From Apostichopus japonicus (taxonomy: Eukaryota > Echinodermata > Holothuroidea > Aspidochirotida > Stichopodidae), in NCBI RefSeq assembly GCF_037975245.1, contig NC_092572.1, positions 10,921,769 through 10,985,768 of the forward strand: a stretch of DNA of 64,000 nucleotides, given 5' to 3'. Shown piece by piece: positions 39,445-52,200 of the stretch. The translations under genes were made by a program, and so were the position numbers. Under the pieces are notes generated by a model, which saw nothing but the letters and a program-made list of their open reading frames with translations, did no database searches and was not told the origin of the DNA. Positions within the stretch are counted from its first letter, which is position 1. Each line of letters starts with the position of its first letter.

Positions 39445-42039
39445 TTAGTCCAGTTATTTCTTTTAACTATGTGGCAATAAGAAGTATTGTAGTAATAAAA
39501 GAAACTGAAAAATGATAGTTGAATAACGTGTGTTTCATTTGATACCTTTACCAAGTCTGTTGAATTCAATATCGGTAACCGCATGTAAAACTTTATAAAG
39601 AAAACTTTCATGTGCTTCTTTAAATTTTAAACTGAAATGACCTACGATATTATATATATATATTTTATATTTGATACATCTCATGTTTAAGGCATGTAAA
39701 TTTACATGCTTACATTCGAAGTGGAAGTCTAGTTGGACTACCTCATACTTTTATTAGTCTTACATATTACCTTTGATCCACAATTTCATAACCTTCGTTA
39801 TCAATACTACGAATGCCAGTTGTGGAGTCGGTCGTCGTCTTAGCCCAATGTTTTCTGGATGTAAGAGGAATATTCGATAGCAACGAGAACATGCCCACTT
39901 TGTTGATAGGAAAATAATTACAGCAGCATTTTCATGTTACATACGACAGTTGTATCATACGTCATATGTATACATATGTGACAGTACGGTAGTTTGAAAT
40001 GTTTACATTGATGTCTAAAAATACCAATATTATTCCGGAAGTTCTGTGTCAGACGATAAAACACCCTCACCATCATCATATTGATAACAAAGAATATCAA
40101 ATGTTAGTACTGGTCTTTCTTTCTTAAGTGATTATCCATGCTACATATATAACAGTATTACCTGCAGGGAAACCGAAGAACGTGGAATAAACCTGTAATA
40201 CAGCGAGCATCTGTGGAAAACGCACAAATGATATAAGGGATGATAATGCAATACACACATGAAGGCAAAGCAACAATATTGTGCAAACCTGCCATGAAAT
40301 GTTACTAATAATACTGCCATGAAATGTTACTAATAAATCTACTTCTATCAGAAATTCCTTAGGTTTATTTTCTAGGTAATATGGTTTTCGAATGAAAAAA
40401 ATTGTAATCGATGACAATATGATGATTTGTCTTGTTTGTATACTTTGAACAAAACCAAACACGAGAGCCATGCAAGGAGTTACAGATCTCATCTCCTCTA
40501 AAAAAAAAATAAAAAAAAACATTAAGGTTTTTCGACCTTAGACCTCTGACGTTAGACCTCTGACGTCATCAATCACGTAGGCACAATGTTACATAGTCAG
40601 TCATCTACCTACCGAGTTTAAACTTGCTCAGACTTACGGTGTGGGATGAGTTCACGACACACTTTTGCGAACAATGTAGGCCAACTTGACCTTTGACCTC
40701 AATTTTCATTCGACCCGACCCTTACCACCTAAATCTGTCCTACTTTAAAATTCTTCTCATTATTCTCTACATATGTTGTGATCGAATGCTTTGTTCCTAC
40801 ATGTTGACAAACAGAAAATGGGTAAAGGGTAATGTTTACCTTTACCTTTGACCCACGCCCTATGAGCTATGACGTTACCAATCACGCAGACACAAGGTTA
40901 CATCGTCAGACACCTACTCACGAAGTTTGCACTTGATGGAATTAACGGTCTGGAAGGAGTTCGCGGGACACTCTTTTTCTCACTTACACACCCGCCTCCT
41001 CACATTTCTGATGTGGGGTTAAGTACCATATCTAATCTCTCTATGTATTCCTTACATGTAGAGAGATGAGATCAATAGGTTCTCCCTGGTACTTTACTGT
41101 AAAGGAGCAACATTACAGCAAATCCGACAATTAGCAAAAAAGCTTGCATTTAAGTTAAGTTTAAGGTGGCAATTATTCTGAAAGTGATCCATTTGCAACA
41201 ATAATAGAAAATGACAGGTTTCGCATTTGTCGGAATATTAACGTTTTGGTTTCCCTTCTATTTATAACTCGCACGCAAGAGGAAATGTTATTGTAAGTAT
41301 GGTGTATTCCATGACACATTGATATTAAGTTATAAATTCCATGTTTTTCATTAAAAAACATAATATTAGATATTAGGATATACTTTAATCAATTGAAAAG
41401 CGACTCCTAAGTATTGACTTTAACATTCATCCTGATTATGGAACTGCTTAATTGTTGACTGTATTCACGGAATGAACACTGGAGTACTACCTTAACAGTT
41501 GTATACCCTCGGGGTAGCGTTTATTAGTGTTTAGATCGAAAGCACTTGTTTGTTCGCTCAAACAAACGAATCGGGGGTCCAGCGTTGTTATTCTTACCAG
41601 ATTTGACAATCTTCAAAATTAAAACCGATGTAATCAGAACAGTAACAACTACAAAGACAGCCACATATGTCCATAGTTTGTCCGCTCCGTCTACGAAAAA
41701 TGATAAAAATAAAAAAGATTTATGAAAATAAAACGGAAACTTGTTTCATAACTTCCTTCTTGATAGAAGTTAGCATCATATTGATCTTTAGAGTATATCA
41801 AAATATGTCACCAAACAGTACTAGCATTGTTCGATACAGGTGGCAAAATGCGATGAACATTTTGAGAGAAGCAGTTTTTCAGCCGGATTATTCGGAACGT
41901 GCGTGCAGTTTAGTTGCTCTGAAAAGCCCCAGTAGAACAAGTAAGCACGTCTGCAATTTTGTGTACAAGGGCGATGATTCTGTATTTTCGTGATACACCA
42001 CTGGATGTTTCAAAGTAGCTCCCTACTGTGTGTATATAG

Positions 42040-42072
<33 letters not shown>

Positions 42073-42101
42073 TATATAAATATATAGATATATGTAGATA
42101 T

Positions 42102-42137
<36 letters not shown>

Positions 42138-44097
42138 TAAATTCAAATACAATTAAAATACTGTCATAAATTTGGTCCACGTTTGGTTGGATAAATGATC
42201 ATTTGTTTTACTTTGGTTTTATAATGTTCAGTCTTAACGAGACAAGTTCACAATTAATTTATTCAAGTGGCGCAGCCATAATACTTACTCTCATTGATCT
42301 GTACTTGTAATGTAACACTACTGTTGAGAGATGGATACTCCTCTACTCGACAACCCAGAGACTTCCCATCGTGTTGACGGTTCGCCTTTAGCATCAAACG
42401 ACTGCACAGTTCTTTGTGATTGTCGATTGTCGTAAGGGTTTCTTGTGTTAAGGTCTGTGCATTTTCTATACTTTCTTCGTTGATTAGCCACAGTAGTCCT
42501 ATATCGTTACTATGTGCACTAAACTGTAAACAGCAATCGGCTGTGAAGGGGCTTCCTTCGTAAGTAACATTTCGATCAGTTGAAATTGTCAGATTTCCTA
42601 ATGTTAAATAGGAAGACGAATGTATAATTAAGATCTCTGTAAATGAAATTATGAGATGTAGTTATGGTGTAAATATGCTGAATCCTGGTAAGCTAATAAT
42701 AACGCAACAAAATAAAAGTGGAATTTTCACTAAAATATTAGAGTTTAAAAGGTATCGACTAGAACAGATCATAAGGTTTCCCATAATATCGAGACATGTT
42801 TTATACACTTAAACATTTTACATAGGGAGAAAAGGGAATAGCTGAATGCGTTTTAATGTACAAAGTATTTAACTAAACCCCTAGCCGGTAAGTAAATTTA
42901 CATTTTGTATGCTTACCCAGTAACTTGCTTTATATATGTAATACAAAATTTGATCTTCCTTTAGCTTAACATTTATATTTTATGCCAAAACTTCTCAAGG
43001 AATATCCGAGATCTATTAAATCCTTCAATGTTATCATATGAGTTCACTATTGTTATCAAACATGCCATTGATAATACCGGCAAGCAAGTATCGGTAACGA
43101 CTACATTGATAAATATTTGTTGGGAAAAATGTCGTGTGTTTATTTTAATAGTATCAAATACATACCTAAGACGTATAAATTGTACTGGGTGTGTTTCGCT
43201 ACACCACGCTCAGGGTAGACAGTACATTTGTACACTCCGGCGTCTTCAAATCCAACCTTCTTGATTGTTAAAATAGACTGGGTTTTGCCTTCTTTTGACG
43301 TATATTTGTTACTGTCAGATCTTATCAGTTTTGTTCCATTATTCAACGTCCATACCAATCTGAGGGGGTTATTAACATGGCACGTTAGCGACTGGTCTGT
43401 GTTTATGATGGCGTGTCGAACAATTTCATTTGCAAGACCTTGGCGTGGATGAGGAAAAAATGTTAACATAACAGTAATTAATTTCAAACAATGATCAATG
43501 TTTAAATGTTTCCATGAACATAATTTAACTGAGTTGTTGTTAAATGCCATAATCAAAACCTTCAACTAGTCAAAAGTGACATAAAACAGAAATCTGCTAC
43601 AAATCTGATACCAGCATTTGTATGTTATTTTTCATTTTTGGGGGATTTGTTCAATTCAACCAGGCCTGTTATCGATGGATACATATCCTTGTACTATTCA
43701 CTGATAAGAACATCGTTTCCAGTCTGCCGCGTGATTCTATTGCCCTATTACATTATATCACACATTACCTCACCACAAAGCTAAGTCATTGCATACACAC
43801 GATATCGATGAAGAGCGATACGTGTTGAGTGTAGACAAAAAGATCACAATTTCCTTCGTTTCTTTGTCGTTAGATTGTAGTAAATAATTGTTAGATTTCT
43901 GTAAACGATGCTGTCATAAGTTGATTGACACTACAGCAAACTCTCATAATAATTGTCAGTGTGTGTTTCATTCAATTACAATGCATATTGCACATATATA
44001 ACAATGCCTAAATGACACAAAATGACATGAAAGACTTACCCATTTGGATTAGTGTAATACATATAAGCAGGCTTCCTTTGATGCTGGCCCTGGTCAT
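38121..44097 (-). CDS. Gene B: two-Ig-domain receptor with tandem EGYxIV tail
   Basis: Complete 354-aa single-pass receptor from seven exons read right to left: 44,097-44,040 (leader [19 protein letters not shown]), 43,438-43,166 (Ig1), 42,597-42,289 (Ig2), 41,690-41,598 (transmembrane), 39,897-39,771, 39,189-39,100, and 38,235-38,121 with stop TAA. Introns are GT..AG and phases run 1-1-1-1-2-2, 1,065 nt in all. Ig1 (about 20-110) has LTCHV, VWTLNN and GVYKCTV. Ig2 (111-213) has ADCC, LLWLI and LGCRV; Trp before the second Cys is Gly here. N-glycosylation sequons include NGT, NVT and NSS. The membrane helix (about 219-240) is [19 protein letters not shown]. The tail has EGYEIV, then EGYDIV from the next exon, then HVYSS and [10 protein letters not shown] at the C-terminus. 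The tyrosines look like SH2 docking sites; no canonical ITAM spacing. Ligand unknown. Confidence 0.85.
39239..39440. repeat. (TA)n microsatellite, unit B tail intron
   Basis: About 200 bases of TA dinucleotides with CATA and AAATA interruptions lie 50 bases upstream (in gene sense) of the second EGY exon of gene B. The matching tracts are at 49,136-49,293 in gene C and, much shorter, 58,681-58,727 in gene D. Ile/Tyr open frames here are artefacts. Confidence 0.9.
40530..41090. repeat. Diverged tandem repeat with DR1-type site, unit B
   Basis: Two diverged copies with a period near 308 bp start GACCTCTGACGTCATCAATC (40,554) and GAGCTATGACGTTACCAATC (40,863). Each continues with CACG(T/C)AG(G/A)CACAA and a later (T/C)TACC or CTACTCACGA block. 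The first copy holds TGACCTTTGACCT at 40,687-40,699, the reverse complement of a DR1 nuclear-receptor-type site; the CGTCA/TGACG half sites are CRE-like. The block recurs in units C (about 50,360-50,890) and D (about 59,660-60,200). It looks like repeat DNA rather than a gene. Confidence 0.7.
42030..42136. repeat. (TA)n tract at the ectodomain/tail boundary, unit B
   Basis: TA-rich DNA between the Ig2 exon and the transmembrane exon of gene B. It ends about 15 bases before the sequence ACAATTAAAATACTGT, where homology to gene A's intron (32,951) begins. Unit D has a matching tract at 62,719-62,744 beside the same sequence. Confidence 0.85.
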
Positions 44098-45382
44098 ATT
44101 GGAGTAAACGTTGTTTAGTGTCCAGAGAGAAACCCTGTTGTTAACACTCCCGTTTCTACAGTCGTCGCTAATTATGGCTCATTACTAGCTGAGTAATTTC
44201 ACCCTACTGTCTTCAATATCTGTAAGCAGTATCTCTTGCTTTTATGAAACCGCAAGTGTAATTAATTACTGATTAAAGGTCCCGTCTATAGCAGTGAAGT
44301 TCTGATGCATTAACTGCTATATTCCCATTCTTAAGTAAAGTTGAATATACAATCTCCACTTTTCCCCAAATTATGCTTGTGAAAATTCATTGGAATTTCT
44401 GAAACGTTTTAAGTTTATTAAAACTTATCAAGACATAACCGCATATCAATGGGGTCGGTGTTGCAAATAAATACAAGAGCAATGTCGCCATCATCTAATC
44501 ATCCTGATTGACAATTGCTGACGTTTTCATCGGCTTATTCTGTACCTCTTACCGTTGCTGCAAACAACACAATCGCCATGCCATTTTCCATCTAACTAAC
44601 ACGACAATTCTGTGACTTCGGCACTGAATCGCAAGCAGCTGCGTATTTAAGAGAACTATTTGGTATAATCGACGAAGATTCCAGTTCTGCAAAACGAGCT
44701 TACTTTATTCCAGCTTACTTACATTCGGAAAGACGCTTCTCTTCGTTAATTCAGACGGAGTTAAACGAGACACTTAAACATTGCAATGCGATTGATAGGA
44801 TATGGAATCCTTTAGCGCTCGATAGGTAGACGCTACTTGAATGAAATGTAATAAATGGCTTCGTATCTTTAAGTATGCCTATAGCGATTTTGCTGTTGTG
44901 TTTATACAGGTTTTTCCATAGAAAATGATAAATTGTTTTCATTTGTTGCTGGTGTTATTATATTTTCTTTTATTATGTTTTCTTCTTTTCTGGATTAAAC
45001 CTGTTCGAAAAAAGTTGGATGTGGACAGCTTGATCTTACTATTCAAGCAATGAATGCTTGTCGCTAATCATTTTCAGAAAGTAACAAATATGCGGTGATC
45101 ACTTTAAATTTATGAAATGGTTTAGTGTTACCGGTCAGCTCATGTTCCAAGATATCAAACAGGTCATTTCTCATAACAGCTATTATCCGAACCTTCCATC
45201 TCGTTTCGAGTTTGATATCAATCGAAAAGTTGAAACTGATTCCAGTTTGGAAGCTTTAGTTTCAAAATGATCATATTTTAATGACGTTTTTCATTGTCAA
45301 CGACAGAAAACCAGAATATTTACTTTATTGCATGAGAAGAGCTGGTAGCACTCCTTCAGTAAATGGCCCAAGGACACGAATG

Positions 45383-45552
45383 TAGTAAGCATGTAATATA
45401 CGAATCGCATTATATGTACATGCAATACATGTTATAAGCATGCAATAGATGATTCACATGTAATAAGCATGCAATACATGTAATAATTGCATGCAATATG
45501 GTATTCGCATGTAATAAACATGCATGATATTATTCACATGTAATTAGCATGG
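45383..45552. repeat. GCATGCAATACATGTAATAA minisatellite, spacer copy 2
   Basis: Orthologous position and near-identical sequence to the array at 36,170-36,345, in the spacer between genes B and C. It is followed by the same GGGGAATGGGGGAGGATGAGG-type purine patch, apart from single-base changes. Confidence 0.8.
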
Positions 45553-45799
45553 GGAATGGGGGAGGATGAGGAGGTGGAAGGGCGGGGTAGGATGGTGTTG
45601 AGGATTTAATGACCGACATGTATGTATTATACACTGTAGTAAAGACGTTAATTAATGTTCATATTAGTTAGTTCATGGAAGAGCAAAATGGGCATATAAG
45701 GGCAATGTCATGAAAATATATCTACAGCATTTCGGCGGAAGCATTTTGAATGAGGAAGCGTTTAACAATTGTTTTTAAATGATATTCTGGTTTTACTTA

Positions 45800-46375
45800 G
45801 TATCCTTATAAATGTTATATTGTTTAGAGGATGTTACAAAATAGAAAATGAAATGTACGGTATTTATATATTACAATGGAAGTCAACAATACTCTCTCCA
45901 TCCCATCACTCCTCCTGAAAATTATGTGAATTTTCAGAGAATTAGCGTAGTTACACTTTTTCTGATCTCTTCGTATGTCTTTTCCATTTTTTAACATCAA
46001 CATTTACTGAACTTTGATACACATGAACGACATAAATGTGAATTTGCAATCTCAATTTGTTTTAGTTTTTCAATTAAATAAAATCCTGATAAATGTTATA
46101 TTGTCTAGAGGTTGTTACAAAATAGGAAATGAAATGAACGGTATTTATACATTACAATGGAAAGTCAACAATACTCTACCAACTCACTACTCCCCACCCA
46201 ATCCCCCGAGAACAACTTGTCTTTTCAGAGAATTTAGCGAAGTTACACTTTTTTCTTACCTCATCCTCTGTCCTCTCAATTGTTCAACATTAACATTTGC
46301 TGAACTTTGATACACATGAACGTCATAAATTTCAATATGCAATCTCAAATTGCTTTAGTTTCTTCAATTAAATAA
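45800..46375. repeat. Local tandem duplication of about 275 bp in spacer B-C
   Basis: The stretch starting TAAATGTTATATTGTTTAGA near 45,809 repeats near 46,089 (there TTGTCTAGAGG), each copy running through CAGAGAATTAGCG/TTTAGCG, TTACACTTTTT and ACATGAACG. The spacer between A and B has only one copy (about 36,600-36,840); the spacer between C and D has two (about 55,490-56,010). The duplication therefore groups spacers 2 and 3. The open frame at 46,014-46,310 lies in it and has no domain. Confidence 0.8.
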
Positions 46376-47077
46376 ATTTAGCTGCAATGTTGAAACCAAA
46401 TCAGCTGAGAAAGAGCAATACTTATGAATTCGGGGATCTTCATAGAAGAATAGCTGTATACCTCATTGTTTCTCACATGAAGACGTCTGAGTGAATCTCT
46501 TCGTCAATATCAAAACGCTTATATTGTTTTTTTCTTTCTTAATATGACAGTTGAGCTTTGGGTATGAACTGACATACCAAAGACACATACTTCAACCTCT
46601 CTGTCTGTAGCGTCACAGTGAAATCCAGACATGCCTGTAATGTATTGGATTAGTTGGTTAACATTTCTCTAAATATGTTAAGCCCGACAAATATGTAATC
46701 TATAAGTTCATGGTTTTTTTTTATATTTGAATACAATAACGGTCCCAACTGTCATAAGTCAATACTTAGAAACACATTGAAGCAGGAACCTTTATGTATT
46801 ATTTCGTATTGTGACAGTAATTAAAGTTACACTGAACAGGAAACAAATATTAATTTTACTTCCTTTTTTAACTGTATGTATATTTCCAAAAGTCTAACGT
46901 GGTTTGTCAATATCATTGTCTTTAACATGTTTGTCCTCTAGAAGGGACAAAAAAAGATCATTTTAGGACACGTTAATCGTATCATTTGTTACAATATAAT
47001 TAATTGCTATGTTATCAAGACGATTACAAATTACATACCCACAGAGAAGGTCGCAATGAAACATGTTTTTATCTGGA

Positions 47078-47435
47078 ACATCTTCCAACACTATTCCCCT
47101 TCCATCTGTCTTGGAGTTTCCTTTCAGTAGCCTATTATTCACTTTGATATTATGAATAATGATGTGTTACCTGGTGCGTGATGTCATTTTGAAGGAAAAA
47201 AAAACATTCGGACCTATTATTCTTCGTGACACTGATCTTTAGAAACAAATGATAATTACAATATTATCTGTTATAAAATACTTCATAGGAACATCTTCCA
47301 ACCCTATTCCAATTCCATATGTCTTGGAGTTTACTTCAGTAGCCTATTATTCACTTTGATATTATGAATAATGATATGTTGCCTGGTGCGTGATGTCATT
47401 TTGAAGAAAAAAAAACATTCGGACCTATTATTCTT
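47078..47435. repeat. Second local tandem duplication, unique to spacer B-C
   Basis: GGAACATCTTCCAAC...TCTTGGAGTTT...GCCTATTATTCACTTTGATATTATG...ATTCGGACCTATTATTCTTC occurs at 47,078 and again at 47,287, a period of about 209 bp. The equivalent place in the other spacers (37,590 and 56,760) has a single copy. Confidence 0.8.
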
Positions 47436-47735
47436 CTTTTTCTCCGTAGTTTTTCATTTCAAAGGTCTGAGGGGAAAATAACAGTTTTTCAAGTACTGTT
47501 TTCTTAGATGAAAATTCAATAATGATAAGGTGTTTTACATTATTCTGGAATTAAAATTTCAGTCTGTTATCCTTCTCGATGAACAGATCTTGTACAATAT
47601 ACGTCACTAAAAAAATCCTGATCATAAACCAATTTGATGATTCCTCCTCATCTTGGCTGTACCCCCCCTCCCTCCACCTCTGAAGTATCCTAATGGATGG
47701 TTGTTGAGAGGTGGGGGTTATTGGAATGTTAAATA

Positions 47736-49256
47736 TTACATAGGTTGTAAGTAGTGACAATAATCATCGGTGCTTGAGTAAACATCTGTAGAAGGGTTTT
47801 CTTCCTCATCCGTAAGTCCTTGGTGTTGTAACTCTGCTATACCTGATACACTGTTAAAAGAAAGAAGCAATAATTTGAGTTCAGGTGAACGAAAACCATG
47901 CATGCCACTACAAATGAATGTTATTAATTTTCATGCAATTGTGTAGCACAAGCGTTATGTATTCCATATTCTCGAAAGAAATCAGTTGCATGTTGTTAGT
48001 TTTTATTCCAATAAACGGAAGTTACGGTAATATTGGGCGGTAAGCATGATATTAACGAAGTATTCGCGACTGCAGCTGTACAGTCTTAAAAAGCTTAACC
48101 GATCACGGTTTCAAAAATGTTCAAATTTGTGAAACCTAAATAAGCTCCGGTCGCTAACAGAAAACTTAGTCGTTTTGTGCTCTGATCAACCAGTCAGTGT
48201 TCGTGGGTCGTGAGTCGTGGAATTTTAGTCTTCACGACTAAACGTTTTCCAGTTGAGTCAGGTCGAGATCAGTCGCATATTGCGCTGTAGACTTTATGAG
48301 ATGTCGTTTGTTTTAATCTATTCGAATAAGATTAATAGGAAACCAGTAACAGTTCTTGTTTTCTCATAGCTCGGACATTAGAAATTTAAAAAAGCAAATT
48401 CGCATTAGATGCAAATATATCCAACTTAAGACCGTTGTCGATTAAATTACAATTTGCGTATAACTGTGTGATATTCTATTCCGTATAATTATTCAGGAGG
48501 TTTCATAATGTCGCTATTTCGTAACATATCTTAATTGTTGAATGGTTTTCAGAGAATTGTGTTATGTTTAGTGTGGCACACGCTGTGTAATACAGTTCAT
48601 TTAGTATGAATATGAAAAGTTATTTCGTAACGTATTTTCACTGTTTCTTTCACGTTCCTTCAATTTTAGTGACCGTGTAACTTACATAACACCAGAGAAG
48701 TCAGTCTAGTATCTGACACTCCATTTAAAGATTACATTAGTCCTTCCGATGATTCCCACGTGGTTCTGTGTCGTTATTTTTCGAACTAGAAGTTATCATT
48801 ATCATAGCCAGTACTAACATTTGATATTGTTGCTGCACTCAGAAGGTACGAACCAGCTAGTCATGCGGAATTTTATTGTTTATCAATCCATATAACACAC
48901 GATTATATTTGTTTTGACTGAAAGACACGTATTCTCTAGCTGAATATTACAGTAAATTCAAGATGAATATGGCAAACAATTATCTTTGTCTTACCTTTGG
49001 CCAACAATGTCATAACCTTCACCATTCCGATTGTCATGAACGTTAGATTTAAGCGACGATCCGTCAGATGGGACACATTGTAACCTTTGTATAAAGTAAA
49101 AAGTATTGATAATGATAAAAAAGAATGAAATAAAATATATATATATATATATATATATTTTATACATACATATATATATACATACATATATATATTTATA
49201 TATATATATATATATAAATAAATAAATTTATATATATATATATACATATAAACATA

Positions 49257-49296
<40 letters not shown>

Positions 49297-52200
49297 TCAG
49301 TCCAGTTATTTCTTTTAACTATGTGGCAATAAGAAGCAGTATAGTAATAAGTTTGTAAAGTTTGTAAAGTAATAAGTTTGAAAATTGATAGTTGAATAAC
49401 GTGTGTTTCATTTGATACCTTTACCAAGTCTGTTGAATTCAATATCGGTAGCCGCATGTAAAACTTAATAGAGACAGCTTTCATGTGCTTCTTAAAATTT
49501 AAAGCCGAAATGACCCACGATATTATATATATATTTAATATATGACACATCTCATGTAAATATACATGCTTACATTCGAAGTGGAAGCCTAGTTGGACTA
49601 CCTCATACTTTCATTAGTCATACATATTACCTTTGATCCACAATTTCATAACCTTCGTTATCAATACTACGAATTCCAGTTGTGGAGTCGGTCGACGTCT
49701 TAGTCCAATGTTTTCTGGATGTAAGAGGAATATTCGATAGCAACGAGAACATGCCCACTTTGTTGAAAGGAAAATACTTACAGCAGCATCATTTTCATGT
49801 TACATACGACAGTTGTATCATACGTTATATGTATACATGTAAGACAGTATGCTAGTTTGAAATGTTTACATTGATGTCTAAAAATACCAATATTATTCCG
49901 GAAGTTATGTGTCAGACGATAAAAAACCCTCACCATCATCATATTGATAACAAAGAATATCAAATGTTAGTACTGGTCTTTGTTTCTAAAGTGATCATCC
50001 ATGCTACATATATAACAGTATTACCTGCAGGGACACCGAAATACCTGGAATAAACCTGTAATACAGCGAGCATCTGTGGAAAACGCACAAATGATATAAG
50101 GGATGATAATGCAATACACACATGAAGGCAAAGCAACAATATTGTGCAAACCTGCCATGCAATGTTACTAATAAATCTACTTCTACTAGAAATTCCTTAG
50201 GTTTATTTTCTAGGTAATGTGGTTTTCGAATGATAAAAATTGTAATCGATGACAGTATGATGATTTGTCTAGTTTGTATACTTTTCACAAAACGAAACAC
50301 GAGAGCCATCCAAGGATTTCATCTCCTCTTTAAAAAAAACATTAAGGTTTTTCGACCATAGACCTCTGACGTTAGACCTCTGACGTCATCAATCACGTAG
50401 GCACAATGTTACATAGTCAGTCATCTACCTACCGAGTTTAAACTTGCTCAGACTTACGGTGTAGGATGAGTTCACGACACACTTTTTCGAACAATGTAGG
50501 CCAACTTGACCTTTGACCTCAATTTTCATTCGACCCGACTCTTACCACCTAAACCTGTCCTACTTTAAAATTCTTCTCACTATTCTCTTGATATGTTGTG
50601 ATCGAATGCTTTGTTCCTACATGTTGACAAGCAGAAAATGGGTAAAAACCAAGGTAATGTTCTTGAACTTTGACCCTTTACCTTTAACCCACACGCCCTA
50701 TGAGCTATGACGTCACCAATCACGCAGACACAAGGTTACATCGCCAGACACCTACTCACCAAGTTTGCACTTGACGGGTTTTACGGTCTGGAAGGAGTTC
50801 GCGGGATATTTTTTTCTCACTTACACACCCCCATCCTCACATTTCTGATGTGGGGTTAAGTACAATATCTAATCTCTCTATGCATTCCTTACATGTAGAG
50901 ATGAGGTAAATAGGGTCTCCCTGGTCCTTCACTGTAAAGGAGCAACATAACAGCAAATCCGACAATTAGCAAAAAAAGCTTGCATTTAAGTTAAGTTTAA
51001 AGGTGGCAATTATTCTGAAAGTGATCTATTTGCAACAATAATAGAAAATGACAGGTTTCGCATTTGTCGGAATAATAACGTTTTGGTTTCCCTTCTATTT
51101 ATAACTCGCACGCAAGAGGAAATGTTATTGTAAGTATGGTGTATTCCATGACACATTGATATTAAGTTATAAATTCCATGTTTTTCACTGTAAAACATAA
51201 TATTAGATACTGGGATATACTTTAATCAATTTAAAAGAGACACCTAGGTACTGACTTTAACATTCATCCTGATTATGGAACTGCTTAATTGTTGACTGTA
51301 TTCACGGAATGAACACTGGAGTACTACTTTTATAGTTGTATACCCTCGGGGTAGCATTTCTTAGTATTTAGATCGATAGAATACAGTTGTTCGTTCGCTC
51401 AAACAAACGATATCGGTGGTCCAGCGTTGTTATTATTACCAGATTTGACAATCTTCAAAATTAAAACCGATGTTATCAGAACAGAAACAACTACAAAGAC
51501 AGCCACATATGTCCATAGTTTGTCCTCTCCGTCTACGAAAAATGATAAAAATAAAAAAATAGGTAGATTTATGAAAATAAAACGTAAACGTGTTTCATAA
51601 CTTCCTTCTTTGATAGAAGTTAGCAACATATTGATCTCTAGAGTATACCAAAATATGTCACCAAACAGTACTAGCATTGTTCGATACAGGTGGCAAAAGG
51701 CGATGGACATTTTTTAGAGAAGCATTTTTTCTGCCGGATTATTCGGAACGTGCGTGCAGTTTTGTTGCTCTGAAAAGCCCCAGTAGAACAAGTAAGCATA
51801 TATATATTAACGAGACAAGTTCACATTAATTTATTCAAGTGGCGCAGCCATAATACTTACTCTCATAGATATGTACTTGTAATGTAACACTACTGTTGAG
51901 AGATGGATACTCCTCTACTCGACAACCCAGAGACTGCCCATCATGTTGACGGTTCGCCTTTAGCATCAAACGACTGCACATTTCTTTGTGATTGTCGATT
52001 GTCGTAAGGGTTTCTTGTGTTAAGGTCTGTGCATTCTCTATACTTTCTTTGTTGATTAGCCACCGTAGTCGCATATCGTTACTATGTGCATTAAACTGTA
52101 AACAGCAATCGGCTGTGATGTTGCTTCCTTCGTTAGTAACATTGCGATCAGTTGAAAGGGTTAGATTTCCTTATATTAAATAGGAAGACGAATGTATAAT

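Noticed and set aside
39096-39611. Ile/Tyr-rich open frames around (TA)n tracts here and at 26.5, 49.1 and 62.3 kb
   Set aside because: TA dinucleotides translate as alternating Ile and Tyr in most frames; only the flanking splice-bounded exon of gene B is real.
38121-39897. Canonical ITAM in the B-D tails
   Set aside because: The two EGYxIV tyrosines are about 30 residues apart, far from the 6-12 residue gap of an ITAM, and the position two residues before Tyr is Glu, so they also fail the strict ITIM pattern.
40176-40224. Possible extra 18- or 49-nt exon (ATGCTCGCTGTATTACAG) in the intron after the membrane exon, repeated in C and D
   Set aside because: The 49-nt form breaks the reading phase into the next exon. 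The 18-nt form is only weakly supported by a GTTTAT donor. Its conservation is no greater than that of the surrounding recently duplicated intron.
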